DNA of 7,168 nt. Source: Acholeplasmatales bacterium (GTDB lineage: Bacteria; Bacillota_I; Bacilli_A; Acholeplasmatales; Anaeroplasmataceae). Each line of letters opens with the position of its first letter. Position 1 is the first letter of the stretch. The notes under the pieces were generated by a model, which worked only from the letters and a program-made list of their open reading frames with translations, was not told where the DNA came from and made no database searches. The DNA lies in the NCBI GenBank assembly GCA_017388605.1, contig JAFPIE010000157.1, positions 1 to 7,168 of the forward strand. The letters are read 5' to 3'. Shown piece by piece: positions 1 to 5,352 of this stretch. The position numbers and the translations under genes are program-made.

Positions 1-1059
1 ACCGGCAAGCATATTGGTCTATTTATATCACCCTATGTCATAAGCTTTAATGAAAGAATTGAAATTAATGACAGGTATATTTCTGATGCAGAAATTATGC
101 ATTATGCAAATATATTATATGAATATTCTAAGTAATATGAAGCAAAATATAATGACATAATTCCTTTCTTTGAATTAACCCTACTTATGGCATTACTCTA
201 TTTCAAGGATCGAAATATTGATATCCTAGTTATGGAAGCAGGACTTGGTGGATTACTTGATGCAACAAACTTTTTAGATACAGATTTACAAATTATTACC
301 AATATCGGCTATGACCATATGGCCCAGCTTGGAAATACATTAGAAGAAATCAGCTATCATAAGCTTGGTATTGCAAAAGAAAATAAGACACTAATTACTG
401 CAGTTGATGAATCCTTAATTCCTTTATTTAAGGAATATTTAGACAAAAAGAATACAAAGCTTATCTATGTTAACCCATTTATAAAGGATATAGCATTAAA
501 GGAATATACATCCTTCACCTACAAGAATGAATCCTATAAGGTATCCCTAATGGGTGAATACCAAGCCTATAATGCAAGTATTGCGATAGAGGCTGTAAAA
601 TACATATTGCCTAATTTTCCTAAGGATTTTATCGATTATGCTCTAGCCAATATATTTTGGCCAGGTAGAATGGAATATATCTCTAAAAATCCAAAAATAT
701 TAATTGATGGTGGGCATAATATTCATGCGATTAAGGCTACAGTAAAGACTTTATCCATGCTAAAGGGTAAGGCTAAAATTAAGGTATTATTTAGTGCCTT
801 ATATGATAAGGATTATAAGAAAATGATAGAAGAGCTAAATAAAATAGCAAGCTTCTATTATTTCACAGGACTAGATGACCTAAGAAAAACAGATCCTAAT
901 GAATTTGTAAAATATACCTATATACCAAGTAAAATCTATGATACCTTTAGTGAGTGTCTAGATAAGGAAATAAAAAATATTAAGGAGGATGAAATCCTAT
1001 TTATTACAGGCTCCTTACATTTTATTTCCCAGGTAAGAGAAAAATATTTTAAAAAATAA
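1..1059 (+). pseudogene. folC: Folylpolyglutamate synthase / dihydrofolate synthase, 5'-partial, interrupted by an in-frame stop
   Basis: FolC adds glutamate to (dihydro)folates in the cytoplasm using ATP. The window opens in frame inside the gene, just after where the P-loop (GTNGKGS type) should lie, with TGKHIGLFISPY then SFNERIEIN, matching the family's SPHL...SFNERI segment. A TAA at 133-135 ends this piece after YEYSK. The same frame then continues with family sequence to a TAA at 1057-1059: FFELTLLMAL, EAGLGGLLDATN, TNIGYDHMAQLG, KLGIAKEN, WPGRMEYI, DGGHNIHA and TGSLHF. The first ATG after the stop is at 187, has no ribosome binding site and lies inside the conserved core, so the 290-codon remainder (187-1059) would lack the ATP-binding N-terminus. 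The usual Arg of GGRLDATN is Leu here. No frameshift or other lesion is seen, so either a recent nonsense mutation or a base-call error fits. Identity as folC is very likely; loss of function is inferred. Confidence 0.85.
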
Positions 1060-1060
1060 T

Positions 1061-1084
1061 TTATAGACTTAATCTATAATTTTT
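1061..1084 (+). terminator. Weak AT-rich hairpin with T-tract after folC
   Basis: TTATAGA (1061-1067) and TCTATAA (1073-1079) form a perfect 7-bp stem with a 5-nt loop, followed by TTTTT at 1080-1084. It begins right after the folC stop. The stem has one G-C pair, so it is probably weak alone; it precedes the stronger hairpin at 1093 as a tandem pair. Confidence 0.4.
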
Positions 1085-1092
1085 CTAAAAAT

Positions 1093-1125
1093 GGAATGAA
1101 AAATCATTCCTTTTTTTCTTTTTTT
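1093..1125 (+). terminator. Rho-independent terminator after folC
   Basis: GGAATGA (1093-1099) pairs perfectly with TCATTCC (1104-1110) across an AAAA loop. Seven T, one C and seven T follow (1111-1125). This is a canonical intrinsic terminator for the folC transcript and isolates radC. Confidence 0.85.
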
Positions 1126-1179
1126 CATGAATTCTGAGAATAACTAGGAAATATATCCAAAAATGAAATTTGAGCATGT

Positions 1180-1208
1180 TTGAAACGAAAAATATATTCC
1201 TATATAAT
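1180..1208 (+). promoter_or_regulatory. Sigma-A-type promoter of radC
   Basis: TTGAAA at 1180-1185 (5/6 match to the -35 consensus) and a perfect TATAAT at 1203-1208 are separated by 17 bp. Transcription would start near 1215, giving a very short leader. The ribosome binding site AGGAG at 1219-1223 lies 8 nt before the radC ATG. No LexA-like inverted GAAC/GTTC box is visible. Confidence 0.75.
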
Positions 1209-1231
1209 ATCAAATTATAGGAGTTGATATA

Positions 1232-1882
1232 ATGCTACCAAGAGAAAAAATAATTAAGGATGGACCAAGCGAGCTATCCGATGATGAGCTACTTGCGATT
1301 ATGCTATCCTCAGGAACGAAGAATGAGGATGTCTTTTCTATGAGTAAAAGATTAATTCAAGATTATGGCTTTGCAAGCCTAATGCGGCTTGATTATAAGG
1401 AATTATCTAAAATTCCAGGAATTAAAATGGCTAAGGGAGCAAAGCTTTTAGCCATCTTTGAAATCGCAAGAAGAGTTATTTCTGAGGAAAATAACAAGAA
1501 GTGCCTAAACGATGCCAAAGGGCTATTTGAATATGTTTATCCATCCTATTATGGTATAAAAAAGGAATTATTGATGGTCATTGGGGTAAATTCTAGATTA
1601 AAGGTACTAAACCTTAAAAAATATACAAGTGATTCCTATAATGAAATAAATATTCCTATAAAGGAAATCATTAAAGACATTTTACAAATGGATCCCTATG
1701 GAGTATTTATCATACATAATCACCCAGGAGGAAATATAAATCCATCTACAGCAGATATAAAATATACTATAGAACTTTCAAAAACCTTAGATACTTTAAA
1801 TATATTACTTTTAGATCATTTGATCATCTCCAATGATACTTATTATTCCTTCAATGAAAATCATACCTTAAAAAGCTTCTAA
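1232..1882 (+). CDS. radC: RadC family JAB/MPN-domain protein
   Basis: The product is 216 aa, close to the usual RadC length. The N-terminal part opens with LPREKIIKDGPSELSDDELL, the family's typical start, followed by a helix-hairpin-helix-like segment around residues 55-80 (KIPGIKMAKGAKLLAIFEIA). The C-terminal JAB/MPN domain carries the metal-binding signature HNHPGG at 162-167, followed by NPSTAD at 170-175, giving H162, H164 and D175 of the H-x-H...S-x-x-D motif. The start is supported by AGGAG at 1219-1223 with 8-nt spacing. RadC was named for a repair phenotype that was later questioned; its biochemical role is unsettled, and a metal-dependent hydrolase is suggested only by the domain. 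In Bacillus, radC lies near folC, in keeping with this order. It has its own promoter and no terminator before the next gene, so readthrough into 1937 is possible. Confidence 0.95.
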   Translation: MLPREKIIKDGPSELSDDELLAIMLSSGTKNEDVFSMSKRLIQDYGFASLMRLDYKELSKIPGIKMAKGAKLLAIFEIARRVISEENNKKCLNDAKGLFEYVYPSYYGIKKELLMVIGVNSRLKVLNLKKYTSDSYNEINIPIKEIIKDILQMDPYGVFIIHNHPGGNINPSTADIKYTIELSKTLDTLNILLLDHLIISNDTYYSFNENHTLKSF

Positions 1883-1884
1883 TA

Positions 1885-1913
1885 TTGATTTCTTTTAATG
1901 AATCCATTATAAT
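1885..1913 (+). promoter_or_regulatory. Sigma-A-type promoter of the DUF368/PopT gene
   Basis: TTGATT at 1885-1890 and TATAAT at 1908-1913 are separated by 17 bp, within the 54-bp gap after radC. The ribosome binding site AAGGAG is at 1925-1930, 6 nt before the ATG at 1937. Confidence 0.7.
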
Positions 1914-1936
1914 CTTTACGTATTAAGGAGTATATT

Positions 1937-2929
1937 ATGAAGCATCTTTTAACACTATTAAAGGGTATTTTATTTGGGGCATCCAATCTAATCCCTGGTA
2001 TGAGTGGTGGTACAATGCTTGTCATTACGAATATCTATGATAAGCTTTTGAATGCTATCGCAAATATCATTAAAAAATTTAAATCCGTTATTCTATTCTT
2101 ATTCATCTTCGCTATAGGCGCAGTTATAGGCATATTAGGTGGTGGAATCTTCTTAAAAAGAGTAATGCTTACCTATTTACCACTACCAACCTACATGTTC
2201 TTTGCAGGAATCATTTTAGGTAGTGTACCTATGCTTGCAAAGCCAGTCATAAAGAAGATCAATTGGAAATATATATTGTCCTTTATTTTAGGACTTCTAG
2301 CCGTTATAGGGCTTATGTTCTTAGGCCTTGCCTTCAATAAGGACCAAAGCGTACCTATTGGTGAGGTAGCCCTAGAATTCAAGGATTATTTATTATTATT
2401 CATTTCAGGCTTTATTGGCTGCTTTGCCATGTTAATTCCTGGTGTATCTGGTGTATTAATGCTCGTTGTATTTAATTATTATGGTACATTCATGGATGCC
2501 ATTGCCAATATTCACCATTTCACTATGCAGGGCTACAGTAATGTAATCCTAGTTATATTACCTGTTGCCTTAGGTATTATATTAGGATTAATACCTGCAT
2601 CTAAGCTATTAACCTATATGTTTAAAAGATTCCCTATTGGATCTTATTTTGCAATATTAGGCTTTGTTATAGGCTCCATTCCAGTAATATTCGTAAATTT
2701 CTTTACAGAATATGGTAATATCGATGGTACTACAACAACACTTCAAATCATCTTAGGTGTTATATCCTTACCTATTGGCTTTATCCTATCTTATTTCTTA
2801 TCTAAATTTAAGAAAAAAGCTAGTGATAGAGAATTAACAGAAGATAAACCTATAGAGCCTATAGAAAATAAAGAAGTAAAAGAAATAGAAGAAGAAAATG
2901 TAGCTTCTAAAGAAATACAGGATGAATAG
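1937..2929 (+). CDS. popT: DUF368 family membrane protein, probable undecaprenyl-phosphate transporter (PopT-type)
   Basis: This is a 330-aa polytopic membrane protein of the DUF368 family. Members have been shown in other bacteria to return undecaprenyl phosphate, the lipid carrier of peptidoglycan and surface polymer synthesis, across the cytoplasmic membrane (PopT). The sequence shows the internal duplication typical of the family: GASNLIPGMSGGTMLVI at residues 14-30 and FAMLIPGVSGVLMLVVFNYY from about residue 163 (P168-G169-x-S171-G172), each a PGxSG re-entrant-type motif. About eight hydrophobic segments run to residue 290. The last 40 residues form a hydrophilic Lys/Glu tail (for example EPIENKEVKEIEEENV), which makes the protein longer than I expect for the core family; no function is evident for it. 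The start is fixed by AAGGAG 6 nt upstream. It has its own promoter, and its stop codon lies inside its terminator. Family assignment is firm; substrate is by family. Confidence 0.88.
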   Translation: MKHLLTLLKGILFGASNLIPGMSGGTMLVITNIYDKLLNAIANIIKKFKSVILFLFIFAIGAVIGILGGGIFLKRVMLTYLPLPTYMFFAGIILGSVPMLAKPVIKKINWKYILSFILGLLAVIGLMFLGLAFNKDQSVPIGEVALEFKDYLLLFISGFIGCFAMLIPGVSGVLMLVVFNYYGTFMDAIANIHHFTMQGYSNVILVILPVALGIILGLIPASKLLTYMFKRFPIGSYFAILGFVIGSIPVIFVNFFTEYGNIDGTTTTLQIILGVISLPIGFILSYFLSKFKKKASDRELTEDKPIEPIENKEVKEIEEENVASKEIQDE

Positions 2930-2955
2930 ACACTAGATGTCTATTTTTCTTTTTT
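2925..2955 (+). terminator. Terminator overlapping the popT stop codon
   Basis: AATAGACA (2925-2932) pairs with TGTCTATT (2938-2945) over a CTAGA loop, with T-rich sequence to 2955 (TTTTT, C, TTTTTT). The TAG stop at 2927-2929 is in the left arm. Confidence 0.8.
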
Positions 2956-2956
2956 C

Positions 2957-2985
2957 TATACAAAAATTTAAAAACGTGCTATAAT
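2957..2985 (+). promoter_or_regulatory. Extended -10 promoter for the 3017 gene
   Basis: TGCTATAAT at 2977-2985 is an extended -10 (TG-n-TATAAT). A partial -35, TATACA at 2957-2962 (4/6), lies 17 bp upstream. Transcription would start near 2992, which excludes translation from the upstream ATG at 2996 with any useful leader and favours the ATG at 3017. Confidence 0.7.
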
Positions 2986-3016
2986 AACATAAAGAATGTT
3001 TGTTGGAGGTAGCAAT

Positions 3017-3286
3017 ATGAAAAGAAGAGAAGCAAATTACCTAGATACAAAGAAAAGAGTAAATCCACTTAAGGTCATTGGAATTATTGCTGCAATCCTA
3101 TTGGTTGTAGGCATAGTCATTTATGCAAGAGACTATAATAAAAACGAAGAAAAGCGTCATAGAACCATTGAGGATGTCCTATATGCTGTTGAGCATCCAA
3201 CTAATATTGAAGGAGCACAAACTGAAACATCTACTGATGGAACACAAACTACGACTACAACAGAAACTGAAACAACACAAGAATAA
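3017..3286 (+). CDS. Small single-pass membrane protein with Thr/Glu-rich tail, function unknown
   Basis: I do not recognise this 89-aa protein. Residues 1-17 are strongly basic (MKRREANYLDTKKR), residues 18-36 are one hydrophobic helix (GIIAAILLVVGIVIYA), and 37-60 are charged and possibly helical. From about residue 66 to the end the sequence is low-complexity Thr/Gln/Glu (TQTTTTTETETTQE). By the positive-inside rule the N-terminus would be cytoplasmic and the Thr-rich tail outside, resembling a flexible or glycosylatable spacer. There is no lipobox or signal-peptidase site that I can see. The start at 3017 has GGAGG at 3005-3009 with 7-nt spacing; an in-frame ATG at 2996 adds seven residues but lacks such a site. 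The gene has its own promoter and terminator. It could be a lineage-specific envelope protein. Confidence 0.75.
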   Translation: MKRREANYLDTKKRVNPLKVIGIIAAILLVVGIVIYARDYNKNEEKRHRTIEDVLYAVEHPTNIEGAQTETSTDGTQTTTTTETETTQE

Positions 3287-3293
3287 TGAAATT

Positions 3294-3321
3294 TCCCTTA
3301 AGCTATCTTAAGGGATTTTTT
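3294..3321 (+). terminator. Terminator after the 3017 gene, abutting the next ribosome binding site
   Basis: CCCTTAAG (3295-3302) and CTTAAGGG (3307-3314) form a perfect 8-bp stem with a CTAT loop, extended by T3294-A3315, then TTTTTT at 3316-3321. The next gene's ribosome binding site, GAGGAG, starts at 3322, so no promoter fits between them. Confidence 0.8.
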
Positions 3322-3332
3322 GAGGAGTTTAT

Positions 3333-3656
3333 ATGACAAAGGAAGAAATGAAAATCTATGCAGATAAGTATAGAAAAACACAAAAGGTATTATATAAGGT
3401 CTTTAGCGTATTGATTTTTTTCATTGCATTACTTTTATTTACTGTAGCAATCCTATTAATCGTTAATGCAAATAATGAAATAGTAATCTATGTTGTAGGA
3501 GGAGTTATGATCCTACTTGGTATAGCGGATATATTTGTTGCGATAAGATTTATTAAGCATTCTAAAATTAGATTTAAAAATATAAGTGATATGGATGCTG
3601 CAAAGGCCTACTGTAAGATTCATGGCTTTGATTCTAAAATAGAAGAAAAGAAGTAA
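3333..3656 (+). CDS. Small two-helix membrane protein, function unknown
   Basis: This 107-aa protein is not one I recognise. A charged N-terminal helix (residues 1-19, MTKEEMKIYADKYRKTQKV) precedes two hydrophobic segments at about 22-44 and 50-72, joined by a short NANNE turn. A polar C-terminal region of about 33 residues contains AAKAYCKIHGFD and ends in a charged EEKK. Basic residues follow both the N-terminal segment and the second helix, so both ends are probably cytoplasmic. The start is well supported by GAGGAG at 3322-3327, 5 nt before the ATG. It has no visible promoter of its own and is separated from the upstream small membrane protein gene only by that gene's terminator, so it is probably expressed by readthrough as the second gene of a two-gene unit. 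Confidence 0.75.
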   Translation: MTKEEMKIYADKYRKTQKVLYKVFSVLIFFIALLLFTVAILLIVNANNEIVIYVVGGVMILLGIADIFVAIRFIKHSKIRFKNISDMDAAKAYCKIHGFDSKIEEKK

Positions 3657-3660
3657 GAAA

Positions 3661-3685
3661 AAAAGGGATTTTCGAAATCCCTTTT
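3661..3685. terminator. Bidirectional terminator between convergent genes
   Basis: AAAAGGGATTT (3661-3671) pairs with AAATCCCTTTT (3675-3685) across a TCG loop, an 11-bp perfect stem. On the minus strand it is followed by a run of seven T then C, making it strong; on the plus strand only four T follow the GC part. It ends both the 3333 gene and yneF and overlaps the yneF stop codon. Confidence 0.85.
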
Positions 3686-4001
3686 ACTTTGCCTCATTTT
3701 TACTAGCTTCCTTAGCAGCCTTTCTTGCTGCTCTCTTAGCCTCAATTTCAGCTTTTTCTCTTTTTTTAGCTTCTTCCTTTTCATTAGCCTCATTCATAGA
3801 CTTCATTACAGCACGTACCTGCTTTTCTGATGGAGTTCTACCCATCTGCTGGAACATAGCACGAATCATAGCCTCACTTACTGGAGGATTCTTCTGAAGC
3901 TCTCTTTTGAATAGCTTTCTTACTAAGAAGAATGTTGCAACTGCAGTTGCAATTAAAACGAAAAGAATAATTAAGACAAATTGCCAAATGGCTAAATCCA
4001 T
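3684..4001 (-). CDS. yneF: UPF0154 (YneF-like) single-pass membrane protein
   Basis: The 105-aa product has one N-terminal transmembrane helix (residues 5-27), then VRKLFKRELQKNPPVSEAMI at 27-46 and MGRTPSEKQVRAVMKSMN at 53-70. These are the hallmarks of the UPF0154/YneF family: the KNPP motif, then MGxxPSxKQ...MKSMN. Family members usually end near this point at about 70 aa; here a 35-residue Lys/Glu/Ala tail (71-105), probably a charged helix, is added. Molecular function is unknown. Bacillus yneF also lies in the plsY-parE region of its chromosome. The ATG at 4001 gives the family-typical distance to NPP but has only a weak GAAG in front (4010-4013). The strong ribosome binding site lies further upstream and serves a seven-codon ORF ending just before this start. 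Confidence 0.85.
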   Translation of the reverse strand: MDLAIWQFVLIILFVLIATAVATFFLVRKLFKRELQKNPPVSEAMIRAMFQQMGRTPSEKQVRAVMKSMNEANEKEEAKKREKAEIEAKRAARKAAKEASKNEAK

Positions 4002-4004
4002 ATG

Positions 4005-4028
4005 TCATGCTTCAACTTCTAAAAACAT
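4005..4028 (-). CDS. Putative seven-codon leader ORF before yneF
   Basis: On the minus strand AAAGGAGA (4043-4036) lies 8 nt (from GGAG) before an ATG at 4028-4026, the best ribosome binding site in the region. The ORF reads MFLEVEA and stops at TGA (4007-4005), three bases before the yneF ATG and in the same frame. It could couple yneF translation by termination-reinitiation. Alternatively the yneF start once lay at 4028 and acquired a nonsense codon. Whether it is translated cannot be told from sequence alone. Confidence 0.4.
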   Translation of the reverse strand: MFLEVEA

Positions 4029-4056
4029 AATTATGTCTCCTTTACTATTCTAGTCT

Positions 4057-4085
4057 ATTTTACACTTTAAGAGGATAAATTTCAA
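4057..4085 (-). promoter_or_regulatory. Sigma-A-type promoter of yneF
   Basis: On the minus strand TTGAAA (4085-4080) and TAAAAT (4062-4057) are separated by 17 bp, each a 5/6 match. Transcription would start near 4050, just upstream of the AAAGGAGA site. Confidence 0.65.
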
Positions 4086-4130
4086 CACTTATTTTCAATT
4101 CTTAAAAAACGTAAAATATTATAGTTATGC

Positions 4131-4160
4131 TAGACAAACTATAGAATATAAGATTATAAT
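4131..4160 (+). promoter_or_regulatory. Sigma-A-type promoter of the ferredoxin gene
   Basis: TAGACA at 4131-4136 (5/6) and TATAAT at 4155-4160 are separated by 18 bp. The promoter points away from the yneF promoter, about 45 bp from it, so the two genes share a divergent control region. I see no operator-like repeat there. Confidence 0.65.
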
Positions 4161-4192
4161 AAAAATAGATTAAGGAAAGGGGAAATAATACT

Positions 4193-4363
4193 ATGCCAAG
4201 AGTTGTTGTAGAAGATAATTGTATTGCTTGCGGTGCTTGTGCACCTGAGTGTCCAGTTAGTGCTATTACAGTTGAGGATGTTTCCCATATCGATGCTGAT
4301 GCATGCATCGATTGCGGTGCATGCCAGGGTGTTTGCCCAGTAGACGCTATCGTTGAAGGATAA
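4193..4363 (+). CDS. 2[4Fe-4S] bacterial-type ferredoxin
   Basis: A complete 56-aa ferredoxin runs from the ATG at 4193 to TAA at 4361-4363. It has two CxxCxxCxxxCP motifs: C10, C13, C16, C20-P21 ([12 protein letters not shown]) and C38, C41, C44, C48-P49 ([12 protein letters not shown]). The spacing binds two [4Fe-4S] clusters, with the last Cys of each motif completing the other cluster. Length, acidity and the internal two-fold repeat match clostridial-type ferredoxins, soluble cytoplasmic low-potential electron carriers for oxidoreductases of anaerobic metabolism. The ribosome binding site is the purine-rich AAGGAAAGGGG ending about 10 nt before the ATG. It has its own promoter and terminator and no partner oxidoreductase nearby. 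A strict or facultative anaerobe is implied but not proven. I give no gene symbol because paralogues cannot be told apart. Confidence 0.95.
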   Translation: MPRVVVEDNCIACGACAPECPVSAITVEDVSHIDADACIDCGACQGVCPVDAIVEG

Positions 4364-4386
4364 GATTTAAAAACAATATTTAACAG

Positions 4387-4412
4387 AAAAGGGCTTAGCT
4401 AAGCCCTTTTTT
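4387..4412. terminator. Bidirectional terminator, ferredoxin gene and 4432 gene
   Basis: AAAAGGGCTT (4387-4396) pairs with AAGCCCTTTT (4401-4410) around AGCT, a 10-bp stem. TTTTTT at 4407-4412 serves the plus strand; the minus strand has TTTT then C. It lies between convergent genes and probably ends both. Confidence 0.85.
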
Positions 4413-4426
4413 CTTGCAAGAAAAAA
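4407..4426. repeat. 20-bp perfect palindrome next to the terminator
   Basis: Six T, CTTGCAAG and six A form an uninterrupted 20-bp palindrome. Its T arm is the T-tract of the plus-strand terminator. On the minus strand it lies between the stop codon of the 4432 gene and the terminator stem. With no loop it would form only a small AT-rich hairpin. Confidence 0.5.
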
Positions 4427-4431
4427 TGGGA

Positions 4432-5205
4432 TTATTCATCCCATAATCCTCTACGTCTACGCTCTTTCTTTCTAGCCTCTAAAATAGCCTTTTGCCTATT
4501 GGCCTCAGCCTTTTCTTCGATACGTATAACATCTGTTAAGCTTTCATATAGATATAATTCTAGCCTAGAGAAGGTCTTTTTACCAAGCTCTTCGTTCATT
4601 AAGCCTGTAGTTAATAATACATGATAATTATTAAATCTACTCTTATTTAATCTATAGCTTTCCTTATTTACTCTGATTTTTGTATATTTTGTTTTAATAC
4701 CATCAATATCTATTCCCATATCTGGGAAAATATATCTCCAGTGGAAATCAGAGGTATATTTATGAATTAGTCTATGCTTATCATCATATTCACATCTTTC
4801 CCAGAATCCAGAGGAATTTGTGTAATAGGATTGCTCTCCAAAATCGGTATAGGAATATTCCTCCCACCTACCATTAGAGGACATATGCTTAATTAGCTGA
4901 TCCTTTTTATCATAGAAGTAGTCATCCCATTCTCCATTTGAGGACTCTGAATGCGTTAGATTACCATTTCTATCATATCTTTTCTTTTTCCATAATCTCT
5001 TTTCCCCTGCATCTGTTTTATCCTCTTCGAAGATACTTTTATATTTCGCATTGAATACTAAATATCTTTCTGGATAAATCTCTACGGTCATTCCAACAGG
5101 GTTGTTCATATAAATCATGTTTGTATCATCCTTAAGGATTTGAATTTGAAATCCTCTTTGGACAAATTCTTGAATGATTCGCTTTTGAAATTCATTCGTT
5201 TCCAT
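4432..5205 (-). CDS. Protein with four tandem YD/Rhs-like 21-residue repeats, function unknown
   Basis: The 257-aa product has no signal peptide or membrane helix, so it is probably cytoplasmic. Residues 1-75 form a mixed domain (for example MTVEIYPERYLVFNAKY at 39-55). Residues 76-159 are four exact 21-residue units (76-96, 97-117, 118-138, 139-159), each with Tyr at position 2 (Y77, Y98, Y119, Y140) and Trp at position 18 (W93, W114, W135, W156), on a YDxxGxL...SSNGxWxxY plan resembling YD/Rhs repeats. Residues about 215-257 are helical and end in a very basic ARKKERRRRG stretch. The start at 5205 is chosen because GGAG (5217-5214) lies 8 nt upstream; an in-frame ATG at 5253 has no ribosome binding site and overlaps the putative -10 box. 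It is monocistronic. I cannot name a function; the repeats suggest a beta-sheet scaffold for binding. Confidence 0.75.
   Translation of the reverse strand: METNEFQKRIIQEFVQRGFQIQILKDDTNMIYMNNPVGMTVEIYPERYLVFNAKYKSIFEEDKTDAGEKRLWKKKRYDRNGNLTHSESSNGEWDDYFYDKKDQLIKHMSSNGRWEEYSYTDFGEQSYYTNSSGFWERCEYDDKHRLIHKYTSDFHWRYIFPDMGIDIDGIKTKYTKIRVNKESYRLNKSRFNNYHVLLTTGLMNEELGKKTFSRLELYLYESLTDVIRIEEKAEANRQKAILEARKKERRRRGLWDE
4729..4980 (-). repeat. Four tandem 63-bp units encoding 21-residue YD-like repeats
   Basis: Units in reading order are 4980-4918, 4917-4855, 4854-4792 and 4791-4729, without any insertion. Protein conservation is highest between units 1 and 2 (YD at positions 2-3, SSNGxW at 13-18, Y at 21) and decays in units 3 and 4, where the Trp and Tyr remain. 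This suggests old duplications, not recent expansion. Confidence 0.75.
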
Positions 5206-5242
5206 GAAATCCACTCCATTCCATAATCTATATCTAATTTCA

Positions 5243-5271
5243 ATTATATTCATTTTTTAGTCTTCAAGCAA
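5243..5271 (-). promoter_or_regulatory. Probable promoter of the YD-repeat gene
   Basis: On the minus strand TTGCTT (5271-5266) and TATAAT (5248-5243) are separated by 17 bp. Transcription would start near 5236, downstream of the ATG at 5253, which supports the start at 5205. Confidence 0.55.
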
Positions 5272-5321
5272 TATCAAAATTGTGCTTTTCTTAAAATGAA
5301 ACAATAGGGCTGTTATTGGGC

Positions 5322-5352
5322 AAAAGAAAACTGCAGACTATTGTTCTGCAGT
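5322..5352 (-). terminator. Terminator overlapping the plsY stop
   Basis: On the minus strand ACTGCAG (5352-5346) pairs with CTGCAGT (5336-5330) over a 9-nt loop that includes part of the plsY stop codon, followed by TTTTCTTTT. The 7-bp stem is moderate. Confidence 0.65.

Noticed and set aside
187..1059. A complete stand-alone gene beginning at the ATG at 187
   Set aside because: There is no ribosome binding site, the start lies inside the conserved FolC core, and FolC sequence continues upstream in the same frame across the TAA. It is the 3' part of a broken folC.
1128..1231. SOS (LexA) control of radC
   Set aside because: No GAAC-n4-GTTC or similar inverted repeat is present between the terminator and radC.
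2191..2382. Minus-strand ORF of 63 codons
   Set aside because: It lies wholly antisense to popT and has no family resemblance or ribosome binding site.
3123..3311. Plus-strand ORF of 62 codons in another frame of the 3017 gene
   Set aside because: It runs into the terminator hairpin, has no ribosome binding site, and overlaps a better supported gene.
4005..4007. TGA read as tryptophan, joining the short leader ORF to yneF
   Set aside because: All tryptophans checked in the window use TGG, including those in FolC, PopT, PlsY, ParE and YneF itself. An AT-rich genome with TGA as Trp would use it often.
4102..4308. Minus-strand ORF of 68 codons opposite the ferredoxin gene
   Set aside because: It is the antisense shadow of the Cys-rich ferredoxin reading frame.
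4364..4431. Small RNA between the convergent genes
   Set aside because: The structure there is fully explained by the shared bidirectional terminator; no promoter lies within the gap.
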